64,000 nt of DNA from Vibrio hyugaensis. Lineage in GTDB: Bacteria > Pseudomonadota > Gammaproteobacteria > Enterobacterales > Vibrionaceae. Made by a program: the position numbers and the translations under genes. Below the pieces are notes generated by a model that was not told the DNA's origin, did no database searches, and worked only from the letters and a program-made list of their open reading frames with translations. Every line of letters starts with the position of its first letter. Within the stretch, counting starts at the first letter, position 1. Of this stretch, positions 38,084 to 47,122 are shown piece after piece. The stretch covers positions 1,178,001 to 1,242,000 of the forward strand of contig NZ_CP025794.1 of NCBI RefSeq assembly GCF_002906655.1, written 5' to 3'.

Positions 38084-39451
38084 TTAGCCCGTTAGAACAT
38101 TGTCTTCAGGGTACTTGATCAGAGTAGGCTCAGGACGCGCTAACATATACGCAAGCGTCAAAGGCCCAATACGTCCGATGATCATCACCACAATCATGAT
38201 GTATTTGCCGGGTTCTGAAAGATCAGCAGTCAAACCAGCGGTTAAACCAACGGTAGCAAATGCAGAGATGGTCTCGAACATCACCTTATCGAAGCTCGCC
38301 TTCTCGGTCAGCATTAGTAAGAACATCGCCGTCGTTAAAATTGCACCACTCACAACAATGATCGCCAGTGACTTAGTCACCGTCTGCCAGTTCACCGTAC
38401 GTTTGAAAATCACCACGTGCTTTTTCTGACGCAGGAACGCCCATGTCGCCATAAAAGCGACAGCAAAGGTAGACACCTTAATACCGCCCCCCGTCGAAGT
38501 TGAGCCTGCACCAATCAACATCAGCACAATCATTACCAACAAAGCGGGTTGGGTAAAGTGTGCCAAATCGACACTGTTAAAGCCTGCGGTTCGCGCACTG
38601 GCTGATTGGAAGAAGGCCGCAAGCCACTGCCCTGCCATAGGTAAAGACTCCATCGTATTCGGGTTGTGTCTTTCCAATAACCAGAACATGATTGTTCCCA
38701 CCGCAAGCAATGCCGGCGTCGCAATCAGCATGATTTTGGTGTGCAGGTGCAAAAAATGAAAACCACGACGCCAATGCAGCCATAGATCACCAATCACGGT
38801 AAAACCCAAGCCACCGAAGATGAACAAACCTGCTAGCGTAAAGATCACTACAGGGTCGTTGACAAAGCTCATCATACTGTCTGAGAACAACGCAAACCCC
38901 GCGTTGTTGAATGCAGAGATAGAATGGAACAGCGCATAGAACATACCCGTCTGCCACCCCATCTCAGGAACCCAACGGAAAGAAAGGAAGATAAAGCCAA
39001 TCATCTCAGCGATAAGGGCGAAGATAACAATTTTCTTCACCAGCTTACGTAAGTTAACTTGACGATCTTGACCTAAAGCGTCTTTGGCTAGCGCTTGTTG
39101 ACGGAGGCTCAACCGTACACCAAACATGTACAACAAAACGGCAGAGAGCGTCATTTGCCCTAGCCCACCGACTTGCATCAAAAACATCAGCAAAATTTTG
39201 CCTGCCAATGTGAAGTGCTGCCCCGTATCAACCACCCCCAAGCCAGTAACACTGATGGCCGAGGTTGCGGTAAACAACGCATCGGTCAGCGATAAACCCG
39301 TAACAGAGAACACAGGTAAAGTAAGCAAAACAGCAGAAGGCAATAACACACCGAGAAAGCTCAGCAATATAATGCGCGGCTCGCCACCTTTCGCTTTATC
39401 TCGTTTGCCATCTGGGACGTAAAAAACGCCTCTCTGGTGAAATTGGCTCAT
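38084..39451 (-). CDS. ktrB: Na+-dependent K+ transporter, translocating subunit KtrB
   Basis: A 455-residue membrane protein of the Trk/Ktr/HKT superfamily. Four P-loop selectivity filters each keep their glycine: SVTGLG, FNNAGF, RTAGFN and TVGLT. The intramembrane gate region IGAGSTSTGGGIKVST is intact. The length of 455 residues and the start MSQFHQRGVFYVPDGKRD match the KtrB first described in Vibrio alginolyticus. It takes up potassium coupled to sodium. Its start overlaps the ktrA stop by 4 bp. Confidence 0.95.
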   Translation of the reverse strand: MSQFHQRGVFYVPDGKRDKAKGGEPRIILLSFLGVLLPSAVLLTLPVFSVTGLSLTDALFTATSAISVTGLGVVDTGQHFTLAGKILLMFLMQVGGLGQMTLSAVLLYMFGVRLSLRQQALAKDALGQDRQVNLRKLVKKIVIFALIAEMIGFIFLSFRWVPEMGWQTGMFYALFHSISAFNNAGFALFSDSMMSFVNDPVVIFTLAGLFIFGGLGFTVIGDLWLHWRRGFHFLHLHTKIMLIATPALLAVGTIMFWLLERHNPNTMESLPMAGQWLAAFFQSASARTAGFNSVDLAHFTQPALLVMIVLMLIGAGSTSTGGGIKVSTFAVAFMATWAFLRQKKHVVIFKRTVNWQTVTKSLAIIVVSGAILTTAMFLLMLTEKASFDKVMFETISAFATVGLTAGLTADLSEPGKYIMIVVMIIGRIGPLTLAYMLARPEPTLIKYPEDNVLTG

Positions 39452-40110
39452 AATGATTTCAGCTTGCTTGCTAATTTATCTTGAGGACCAACAACAATAA
39501 TGAGGTCGCCGATTTCTAGTGTTGTGGTGAGCTCAGGAGCTTTGGTGATTTCCGGGCCACGTTTAAAGCCGAGTACTTGAACGCCTTCCACTTTACACAA
39601 TGCAAGATCGCCAAGAGTCTTGCCCATCCAACGAGAGCCAATCACAAACTCGGTCATCGCTAAACCACTGCCCAATGGGTGGAATTCCAGTACGCGTTTG
39701 TCGAGCATCTTACGTGCAACACGAATACCCATATCACGCTCTGGCATGATGATGTGGTCTGCACCAATTTTTTGCAGTACGCGAGCTTGGAAGCGGTCGT
39801 TCGCTTTAACCCAAACCGATTTTACCCCCGCCTCTTTAGCAATTAGAGTGGCTAGGATGCTGGCATTTACGTCGGCACCAATCGCGATCATGACCATGTC
39901 ATAGTCATCGAGTTTTAATTCAGCGACCGTATCTTCTTGAGTACAGTTTGCAACAATGGCTTGGCTAACAAAGCCTGCCGCTTCTTTTACTCGGTCTTCA
40001 TTAACGTCAACCGCCAAAACTTGTGAGCCAGAATCTTGCAGTTCTTTACACACGGCTAAGCCAAAACGACCTAAGCCAATTACAGCAAATTGCTTATCAC
40101 CAGTTTTCAT
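39448..40110 (-). CDS. ktrA: K+ uptake regulatory subunit KtrA (RCK)
   Basis: A 220-residue cytoplasmic RCK protein. The nucleotide-binding Rossmann motif GLGRFGLAVC sits at residues 13-22, and the C-terminal RCK_C domain (LGSGLAMTEFVIGSRW onward) follows. It forms an octameric ring that gates KtrB in response to ATP/ADP and c-di-AMP or NAD in relatives. It is the first gene of ktrAB. Confidence 0.95.
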   Translation of the reverse strand: MKTGDKQFAVIGLGRFGLAVCKELQDSGSQVLAVDVNEDRVKEAAGFVSQAIVANCTQEDTVAELKLDDYDMVMIAIGADVNASILATLIAKEAGVKSVWVKANDRFQARVLQKIGADHIIMPERDMGIRVARKMLDKRVLEFHPLGSGLAMTEFVIGSRWMGKTLGDLALCKVEGVQVLGFKRGPEITKAPELTTTLEIGDLIIVVGPQDKLASKLKSL

Positions 40111-40428
40111 TTGTGCCTCATTTATGCGTTGAATAGCAAGCGCGAGAGTCTGCGCCTATTCCTTATCATCTGCAAACTAGACGACAAAAAATTGACAAAA
40201 GATTAACTGAGACACTCGCGCGATAACTTTTTAAAGCGTAGACACTACCAACGACTTTTCCTAATTATTGGCAGTTAAATCAAAAGAATAGCCACCAAGT
40301 TCACACTTAATGGAGCAGTCATATTCATCGTCGACTTAAAACCGCCTCTTCGCACCGCCTCACACCAACTTGGTCCGCATTCTCAAGAACACACTGACTA
40401 AAAATGAAAAATAATGTATTGAAATCAA
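40111..40428. other. Intergenic region upstream of ktrA
   Basis: About 320 bp without a recognisable gene. It should contain the ktrAB promoter on the minus strand. No repeat or further structure stands out by eye. Confidence 0.4.
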
Positions 40429-40462
40429 AAACAAAGAAGCCGCATCGAAATGCGGCTTCTTT
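40429..40462 (-). terminator. Terminator of the DEAD-box helicase gene
   Basis: AAAGAAGCCGCA-6 nt-TGCGGCTTCTTT, followed on the minus strand by GTTTTTG, about 37 nt beyond the stop. Confidence 0.88.
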
Positions 40463-40499
40463 TATATTTCATGTATTCGTACAAGAACGATGGTGTGGA

Positions 40500-41738
40500 T
40501 TATTCAGAATCGCGCTTGTCAGTATTGTCTCGACGAGGACGGTCATTGTCCTGTGGTTTACGCTTGTTCTTCGGTACGTAGTTCAAAATGGAAATTGGCA
40601 CTGGTTTTCTTGGTGCAAATCCTTCGATTTCCACACGTTCAAGCAAGTGACCTAGACGGCTTTCAATCATGCATAGGTTTTTGAAGTCATCTTTTGATAC
40701 CAGTGAAATCGCTTCACCTTGTGCACCAGCGCGGCCCGTACGACCAATACGGTGAACGTATTCATCCGCTGGGAATGGCAAGTCGTAGTTAATAACAACA
40801 GGTAGGTTGTCGATATCAATACCACGAGCCGCAACTCCCGTTGCCACTAAGTACTGGATTTCACCCGCTTTAAACTGCTCAATCAACTCTTGGCGAACGC
40901 GTTGGTTACGACCACTGTGGAACGCCTCTGCCACGATACCACGCTTCTCTAGTTGAGAAACCAACTTCGCCGCGCCGTGTTTTGTCTCGATAAACACCAA
41001 CACTTGCGACCAATCGTTTTCCGTCAGCATATGGCTCAGTAGTGACGACTTCATGTCTTTATCGACGGTAGTGATCCACTGCTTGATGTTCGACTTAGAT
41101 GCGCTGTGCTTCGCAATGGTGATCTCTTCAGGGTCAACGATGGCGTTTTTCGCCAAGTCACGAACTGGGTTTGATAGCGTCGCTGAGAACAACAAGCTTT
41201 GAATATCTTCTGGCATGCAATCGACGATCTTATCAATCGAATCGATAAAGCCCATATCCAACATCTTATCGGCTTCATCCAGAACCAGCATTTCCACTTC
41301 ATCAAAGTGAATGGCACGTTGGCCGTAAAGGTCAATCAAACGGCCTGGCGTGCTTACGACAATATCCACGCCTTCAATCAGCGCTTGTTTCTGCGGTGCA
41401 TAATCCACACCACCAAACATCGCCATAGAACGAAGCGATAAGTTTTTTCCGTATACCTCGATGCTCTGGTGCACTTGAAGTGCCAACTCACGTGTCGGGG
41501 TCAAAATGATCGCACGAGCGCGCTTCTTACGCTGAGTTTCCCCTTTGCTGAGTTTTTCTAAGATTGGTAGTACAAAGCCAGCAGTCTTACCGGTACCAGT
41601 TTGTGCTGCGGCAATCAAATTGCTGCCACGCAAAACAATCGGAATGGCTTTTTGTTGGATAGAAGTCGGTTTTTCATAACCCAGCGCCTTCACTGCATCA
41701 GTGATAGGTGCGCTTAAACCAAGCTTAGAAAATGGCAT
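40500..41738 (-). CDS. DEAD-box ATP-dependent RNA helicase, RhlE-like
   Basis: A 412-residue DEAD-box helicase. Motifs in order are the Q motif (EKPTSIQQKAIP), I AAQTGTGKT near residue 45, Ia PTRELALQV, II VLDEADKMLD, III FSATLSN, V ATGVAARGIDI and VI HRIGRTGRAG. The short basic tail with RPRRDNTDKRD probably binds RNA. It is nearest to the RhlE group in sequence and length; the exact subfamily is not certain. Likely involved in ribosome assembly or mRNA decay. Confidence 0.88.
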   Translation of the reverse strand: MPFSKLGLSAPITDAVKALGYEKPTSIQQKAIPIVLRGSNLIAAAQTGTGKTAGFVLPILEKLSKGETQRKKRARAIILTPTRELALQVHQSIEVYGKNLSLRSMAMFGGVDYAPQKQALIEGVDIVVSTPGRLIDLYGQRAIHFDEVEMLVLDEADKMLDMGFIDSIDKIVDCMPEDIQSLLFSATLSNPVRDLAKNAIVDPEEITIAKHSASKSNIKQWITTVDKDMKSSLLSHMLTENDWSQVLVFIETKHGAAKLVSQLEKRGIVAEAFHSGRNQRVRQELIEQFKAGEIQYLVATGVAARGIDIDNLPVVINYDLPFPADEYVHRIGRTGRAGAQGEAISLVSKDDFKNLCMIESRLGHLLERVEIEGFAPRKPVPISILNYVPKNKRKPQDNDRPRRDNTDKRDSE

Positions 41739-41953
41739 AGAAAAGTCTCAACAGAGGAAATGGGCGCGTAGTGTATCAGAATCCGAACTAAGTAACAGAA
41801 TCATTCATACCTGAACAAGCCGGAGACGATAAGCAAATTCTATCCTTTTAATAAGGCATCTGATTGTTACAGCGTGATGATTTATTGACCACCTCACATT
41901 TCTTCCCCTTGAACCTCGTTATGCTGCAAGAGTGTGCATCACTGGAAAACTTC

Positions 41954-43246
41954 ATGGATATTTTATTACTGGTTGGATTAATCGCGCTTAATGGTGTTTT
42001 TGCCATGTCTGAGATAGCGTTAGTCACAGCCAAAAGCGGCCGACTGAAAAAGTTTGCCCAACATAGCGCTTCTGCCCGCCTCGCTCTGCAATTAAAAAAT
42101 AACCCAACGCAATTCCTCTCCACAATCCAAATCGGCATCACCGTGATTGGTATCCTCAGCGGTATTTTTGGTGAAGCCACCCTTTCAGTTCCCTTTGAGC
42201 ATTGGCTTGTCGCACAAGGCGTAGAACGAGAGGTCGCCACCATCCTTGCCACCGCCATTGTCGTCGTCGTGATCACCTACTTCGCAATCGTAGTGGGTGA
42301 GTTGGTTCCGAAACGCTTCGCTCAAAACAACGCAGAGAGTATTGCTGTTCTTGTGGCCTACCCTATTCATTGGTTGGCCAAGTTAACGACTCCGTTTGTC
42401 ATGTTACTGACGCTATCGACAGAGTCTTTACTGAAATTACTACGCCAAAACAACACCGGTGAAGTCGTAACAGAAGAAGATATATTTGCTGTGGTCAGTG
42501 AAGGTTCTGAATGTGGTGCAATCGAGCCTCAAGAACAACTGATGATCCGTAATCTTCTGCACTTGAATGACCGCTTGGCGCTCTCTTTAATGACGCCACG
42601 CTGTGACATTCACTATCTCGATCTGGATTTACCACTCGATGCGATACTGAAGAATTTACGTCAAACTCAGCATTCCGTTTGGCCGGTATGTAAAGGCGGC
42701 TTGGATAACATCATTGGGACCATTTCTTCTAAAGCGTTGCTCGATGAGTATGACGAGCTATCAATATCGCGGTTAGCAAAATTACTCAAACGTTCACGTT
42801 TTGTTCCTGAGTCCATGAAAGGGTTACCGCTGCTCAACTACATGCAACAAACTAGCACCGAAATGGTCTTTATCGTTGACGAATATGGCGACGTGCAGGG
42901 CCTAGTGACGCACTACGATTTGCTAAAATCTATCGCCGGTGAGTTAGGTATGGCACCGCAACAAATCTGGGCGAAAAAGCAGAAAGACGGCAGTTGGGTA
43001 ATGGACGCGTTGATTCCAATGAATGAGCTGAAATACAAACTTGAGCTCAGCAGCATTGAGGGAGAAGAAAGCGAGGGTTTCCAAACCTTAAATGGTTTTC
43101 TGACTTGGTTAATTGGGCGCGTGCCTGCTCAAGGAGAAACGGTTGAATATCAACAGTGGCAATTTGACGTGTTGCAGGTTAAGAGCAATCGGATCACACA
43201 AGTTAAAGTAACGGAAATGGTGAGAGAACTCGAAGCTGAGCAATAA
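41954..43246 (+). CDS. CNNM/CorC-type membrane protein with CBS domains
   Basis: A 430-residue protein. An N-terminal CNNM (DUF21) membrane domain holds about four segments (residues 1-150: LIALNGVFAMSEIALVTAK, IGITVIGILSGIFGE, FAIVVGELVPKRFA). A pair of CBS domains follows (MTPRCDIHYLDLD and MVFIVDEYGDVQGLVT), then a C-terminal CorC_HlyC domain. Relatives affect magnesium or cobalt efflux. ATG at 41954 is used because homology starts there with GGA eight nt upstream; the longer TTG frame is unsupported. Confidence 0.88.
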   Translation: MDILLLVGLIALNGVFAMSEIALVTAKSGRLKKFAQHSASARLALQLKNNPTQFLSTIQIGITVIGILSGIFGEATLSVPFEHWLVAQGVEREVATILATAIVVVVITYFAIVVGELVPKRFAQNNAESIAVLVAYPIHWLAKLTTPFVMLLTLSTESLLKLLRQNNTGEVVTEEDIFAVVSEGSECGAIEPQEQLMIRNLLHLNDRLALSLMTPRCDIHYLDLDLPLDAILKNLRQTQHSVWPVCKGGLDNIIGTISSKALLDEYDELSISRLAKLLKRSRFVPESMKGLPLLNYMQQTSTEMVFIVDEYGDVQGLVTHYDLLKSIAGELGMAPQQIWAKKQKDGSWVMDALIPMNELKYKLELSSIEGEESEGFQTLNGFLTWLIGRVPAQGETVEYQQWQFDVLQVKSNRITQVKVTEMVRELEAEQ

Positions 43247-43281
43247 GACTAATTACGAGTTTACGAGTGTTTGACTCAAAC

Positions 43282-43312
43282 AAAAAACAGCCTCTCGATA
43301 GAGGCTGTTTTA
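43282..43312. terminator. Bidirectional terminator
   Basis: AAACAGCCTCT-CGAT-AGAGGCTGTTT, flanked by A on the left and T on the right, so it works for both the CNNM gene (plus) and the receptor gene (minus), which converge here. Confidence 0.9.
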
Positions 43313-43341
43313 CTAAATGAGATTCACGATCTTAGTTTCGA

Positions 43342-45303
43342 TTAGAATAAGTACGTTGCGCTAACATACGCACTACGGCCTTTTTCTGAGTAACCGTAAT
43401 AATCGTCTTCATCGTCCAGCTCGACATCAAAGATGTTGTTCAAGCCCGCTTTGAGGTTCAATTGCTGGAAATCGTAACCCACACCAAGACCGACTAGCGT
43501 ATAACCATCCACCGTTTTGTTTTTACGGCTTAGGTTCGTGATCACTTGTTCACCGATGTAATTCACACGAGCAAACGTTGTAAATGAATCAAACACTTCC
43601 CAGTTGACGTCTAGGTTCGCTAGGTGCTCAGGTGTTTGCATGAGCGTATCACCTGTACTCTTGTCTTTAGCGTCCGTGTAAGTGTAGTTACCTTTCAGGT
43701 TGATGCTGTCTGTAATGTCATACCAACCTTCAAGCTCAATACCTTTGATCTCCGCTTTACCAATGTTTTGGTAAGTGAAGATTGGCATAGGGCCATCCAT
43801 ACCAACAACCTTAGTTAAGTCACGTTCGATCTTGTTCTTCAAGTCAGTGTAGTAGTACATCAGACCTACACCCATTGATGTTGATTCGTACGCAAGACCT
43901 GCTTCGTAGCTTTCTGACTCTTCCGGTTTAAGATCATCATTACCCGTTAACCAACAACGGTTACCACAACTGATTACGCGAACTTGGTCGCTGCTTTCCA
44001 TCATGCCAGGAGCTCGGAAGCCACCACCAGCACCGCCTTTCAAGACAAACTCATCGGTGATGCTGTAAACGGCATAAGCACGCGGGCTAAAGTGACTGCC
44101 ATAGACCTCATGAAAATCTTGACGGCCACCCAATGTTAGCGCCAGTTTGTCGAGATCAAATTCACCTTGAACAAATACCGCACCTTGATAGTTATCGATA
44201 TCGCCAGATGGAACATCACGGTTGTTTTTCAGCTCAGAAGTACGGTATTCACCACCGAATACCCACTCATGCGAATCACGCCACAAACCAGAAAGTTTGA
44301 AATCGAGAGTATTATTTTGTAAGTCGACATCCGCAGCGCCGTTAGTGTAAGCCGTACTTGCATCATCAAGCTGCATGCTCTCACCGTAGAGACGTACTTG
44401 TGAATCGACCGTATCCCATGCACCTTCATGGGTTAAACCGTAATTCCAACGTGTAGAATCTTGAGTATTTTTTTGCTCACCTGAACGCGGGTGAACCCAA
44501 TCGGCTTCACGCTCATCTTTGGTGTAGATGACATCTGCAATCAGGCGTTGCTCTTCGGTCAATTGCCAAGCAAGCTCACCAAAAACATTAGTGGTATCTT
44601 TCTGCTCTAGCGCATCGAAATCTGGATTCGTGTCCGTGCGCCACGGGTCACGCGCAGAACTTTCAACAATGATGCTGCCTTCTACGTTTTGCGTCAGTTC
44701 ACCGCTGGCGTAAGCATGACCTTTAATGTCATCACCACCATCTCCTTCAAGAATATTTTCGTACTGTAGCCCAACAGAGCCTGAGAACTCTTCGGTTGGT
44801 GACTTCAAGATAACGTTTACCACGCCGCCCATAGCTTCAGAACCATAGAGAGAAGAAACCGGACCACGAACTACTTCAATACGCTGAATCGCCGTTAAAG
44901 GGATACTCGATAGGTCAAAGTCATTACCTCGAATAAGCGCATCTTGTGAGTTAATTCGACGACCATTGATCAAGATTAGCGTGTGCTTGGAATCCAAACC
45001 ACGAATACGGATAGTATTACGACCATAAGCGGTGCTGCTCAAAACACTCACACCCGTCGCACTACGAATCGCTTCTGAGATATCTTTCACTGGCATCTTT
45101 GAGATGTCTTCTGCGGTGATAACCGAAACAGAAGCTGGTGCGGTCAATTCTGAGTGTTGGGTAAGGGTTGCAGTAACAACCATACGTTCCATTTCCAACA
45201 CTTCATCTTGATCATCAGCAACAGCATAACCACTTAGCGCCGTCAAAAGTGCTCCTGCGAGCATAGAAGGCATAAATGTGGGCTTTTTAACTAAACTTTT
45301 CAC
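43342..45303 (-). CDS. TonB-dependent ferric-siderophore receptor (catecholate type)
   Basis: A 653-residue outer-membrane receptor. The signal peptide ends near ALSGYAVA (about residue 29). A TonB box lies at ERMVVTATL. The plug domain contains IRIRGLDSKHTLILINGRR and IEVVRGPVSSLYGSEAMGGVVNVI, and the 22-strand barrel ends with an aromatic residue (ATYLF). It resembles the IrgA/VctA group of catecholate receptors. It is divergent from the phosphopantetheinyl transferase gene with a Fur-box candidate between. It probably imports the ferric siderophore made by this locus. Confidence 0.88.
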   Translation of the reverse strand: MKSLVKKPTFMPSMLAGALLTALSGYAVADDQDEVLEMERMVVTATLTQHSELTAPASVSVITAEDISKMPVKDISEAIRSATGVSVLSSTAYGRNTIRIRGLDSKHTLILINGRRINSQDALIRGNDFDLSSIPLTAIQRIEVVRGPVSSLYGSEAMGGVVNVILKSPTEEFSGSVGLQYENILEGDGGDDIKGHAYASGELTQNVEGSIIVESSARDPWRTDTNPDFDALEQKDTTNVFGELAWQLTEEQRLIADVIYTKDEREADWVHPRSGEQKNTQDSTRWNYGLTHEGAWDTVDSQVRLYGESMQLDDASTAYTNGAADVDLQNNTLDFKLSGLWRDSHEWVFGGEYRTSELKNNRDVPSGDIDNYQGAVFVQGEFDLDKLALTLGGRQDFHEVYGSHFSPRAYAVYSITDEFVLKGGAGGGFRAPGMMESSDQVRVISCGNRCWLTGNDDLKPEESESYEAGLAYESTSMGVGLMYYYTDLKNKIERDLTKVVGMDGPMPIFTYQNIGKAEIKGIELEGWYDITDSINLKGNYTYTDAKDKSTGDTLMQTPEHLANLDVNWEVFDSFTTFARVNYIGEQVITNLSRKNKTVDGYTLVGLGVGYDFQQLNLKAGLNNIFDVELDDEDDYYGYSEKGRSAYVSATYLF

Positions 45304-45369
45304 TGCATATCCTTATATCTATTTTATAAATAAATTGAGCTCGCAAACTCTAATAAACGAATGTATAAA

Positions 45370-45384
45370 TGACAATTGTTATTA
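45370..45384. promoter_or_regulatory. Fur-box candidate between receptor and PPTase genes
   Basis: TGACAAT-T-GTTATTA matches the 7-1-7 Fur pattern TGATAAT-n-ATTATCA at 11 of 14 positions. It lies 67 nt before the receptor start and 60 nt before the PPTase start, so it could repress both when iron is plentiful. Confidence 0.6.
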
Positions 45385-45443
45385 CTCGCATTAGCATTTA
45401 CATTTGAGCTGTATTGTATTTTTGAACTGCAACAGGTTGAAAA

Positions 45444-46166
45444 GTGACACTATTGAAAAACGACAAGCTAGTTAACATTCTTGCCCCTCTCTGTCTTCAC
45501 TTAGAAAGTGCCAGTCCAACGGTTCACATCGTAAAAGCCACACCCGATATGTACGATAAAGTGGGCCTTCTCGAGGAAGAGCAACAAATTCATAAAGCCG
45601 TTAAAAAGCGTCAGCGAGAATTCCGAGCCGGACGTCAATCCGCTCGAGAAGCCATAAAGCGATTGGTATCAAACGATTCTGAATTAGCTCAGGTACCCAT
45701 TCTTTCAGGCAAAGCTAGAGAGCCCTTATTCCCGAGCCTCATCAGCGGCAGCATCAGTCACACCGACAGCCTATGCCTCGCAGCGTGTGCGTTAAAAAGT
45801 GAAGTACCGAGTTTGGGTATTGATGTGGAAAACAATACCTCTCTCGCCTCGCACCTTTTTTCTAGCATCTACACCCAGAGCGAAAAGGCATTAATGGAGA
45901 CGTCCAACACCCTCCCCGATGCACTGATATTCAGCATTAAAGAGAGCCTGTTTAAATGTCTCTACCCGTTTGTTCAGGTGTATTTCGACTTTCTAGATGC
46001 ACAAATCACCCTGCAGCCGGACGCTGAAAACGCCGGTCAATTTCACTTCGAACTGATTGGAGAGAATCGAACTTTATTGCAGGCTAACCTGCCGAATCTC
46101 TCTTTTCATGGCCACTATTGCTTTACCGAGCAATACGTTTTCTCGTTGTGCTTTTTTTCCTCATGA
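45444..46166 (+). CDS. EntD/VibD-type 4'-phosphopantetheinyl transferase
   Basis: A 240-residue Sfp-type transferase that activates the carrier domains of the isochorismatase and the NRPS with the phosphopantetheine arm of CoA. Signatures are SGSISHTDSLC, the magnesium-binding GIDVEN near residue 132 and FSIKESLFKCLYP near residue 163. The start is GTG at 45444 with AGG about eight nt upstream. It ends eight nt from the convergent ChaN-like gene. Confidence 0.88.
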   Translation: MTLLKNDKLVNILAPLCLHLESASPTVHIVKATPDMYDKVGLLEEEQQIHKAVKKRQREFRAGRQSAREAIKRLVSNDSELAQVPILSGKAREPLFPSLISGSISHTDSLCLAACALKSEVPSLGIDVENNTSLASHLFSSIYTQSEKALMETSNTLPDALIFSIKESLFKCLYPFVQVYFDFLDAQITLQPDAENAGQFHFELIGENRTLLQANLPNLSFHGHYCFTEQYVFSLCFFSS

Positions 46167-46174
46167 ATGTGTCA

Positions 46175-47122
46175 TTATTTTTGTTCAATAACCTTTTTGA
46201 TCACCATTTGTTGTCGAGCATTAACCAGCGGCAACCGTTGTTCTAAAAGCGCTTTCCACATTGGGGGTACTGTGACACCCTTGGCATCTAACTGACGCGT
46301 TTGTAGACCTAAATACCAATAGGCATCCACCAGCTGCTCAAGGGAAGTAAACGCGTAAGGGTTCACCGGTGGCTTTTTCGGAATAATGTCGAGAAACGAT
46401 TTCTTTTTAAGATGAGGCTGCGTCGTTGTATAAATACCCCGCTCAGTGCTGCCCCATTCACTTGGTAAAATGTGTGGCCAAACTGATACATATTGTTCGC
46501 CAAACTTCTGTTTCGCTAGGTCACCAAAAGTTTTATGTTTGGACATGAACCCTAAGGTTGGGGAACGCTTAAGAATGTGTCTTGCTCCAACAAGCACCAC
46601 CACACTCTGTGCCTGTTTCTGTTGCAGCTTTTCAACGCCGTCCACTAAGGCTTGGTCACGTTGAGCATTCAACTTACTCAGTTCAGAAGGATGTTGAATG
46701 GCTTGCCAATTGAACGACGGCTCCGTCAGCACGACTTTGATCGGCACGTTGCGCTCAGCATTCGCTGCTCGTAATCGATGAAAAAATTGGCCGTAACACG
46801 GATGCATCCATGCAGGAAAGGCGATTGAATCTAACCATACGGCAGCCAATTCAGTGTCGGTGACCGCCTCTCCCAATAAGAAGTTGTTAAGCAGCGCTTG
46901 ATGCTTAGCGTTACCAAACTCGATGAACAAATGCGTGAATGCCCCATCCAATTGAGGATCGAGCAACACCTCGGTCATTTGCTCAAATAAATCTGCATAC
47001 CAATGTGCCTCGCCAAGCGCCAAAATAGCGCCTGATTCCAACTTATTTTTGAAGAAAGTCAGAGGGGAAATCATCCCCTCCAACATCGCACTTGGCTTAG
47101 ATTGAGCTGTCGAATCAAACAT
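46175..47122 (-). CDS. ChaN-like protein, cytoplasmic form, in siderophore operon
   Basis: A 315-residue protein without a signal peptide. It has the ChaN/erythromycin-esterase-like pattern: ALGEAHWYADL near residue 35, HLFIEFGNAKHQALL near 64-78, VVLTEPSFNWQ and VLVGARHIL. It overlaps the NRPS end by 8 bp and is therefore made with it. A paralogue with a lipobox lies at 55178-56275 and shares the EFGNAKxQ and NVPIK/KKIQV-TEPSF/AEAPF blocks. ChaN itself is a haem-binding lipoprotein; whether this relative binds iron, haem or the siderophore is unknown. Confidence 0.75.
   Translation of the reverse strand: MFDSTAQSKPSAMLEGMISPLTFFKNKLESGAILALGEAHWYADLFEQMTEVLLDPQLDGAFTHLFIEFGNAKHQALLNNFLLGEAVTDTELAAVWLDSIAFPAWMHPCYGQFFHRLRAANAERNVPIKVVLTEPSFNWQAIQHPSELSKLNAQRDQALVDGVEKLQQKQAQSVVVLVGARHILKRSPTLGFMSKHKTFGDLAKQKFGEQYVSVWPHILPSEWGSTERGIYTTTQPHLKKKSFLDIIPKKPPVNPYAFTSLEQLVDAYWYLGLQTRQLDAKGVTVPPMWKALLEQRLPLVNARQQMVIKKVIEQK

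Noticed and set aside
41848..42276. 142-codon minus-strand ORF
   Set aside because: Antisense to the N-terminal membrane part of the CNNM-type gene.
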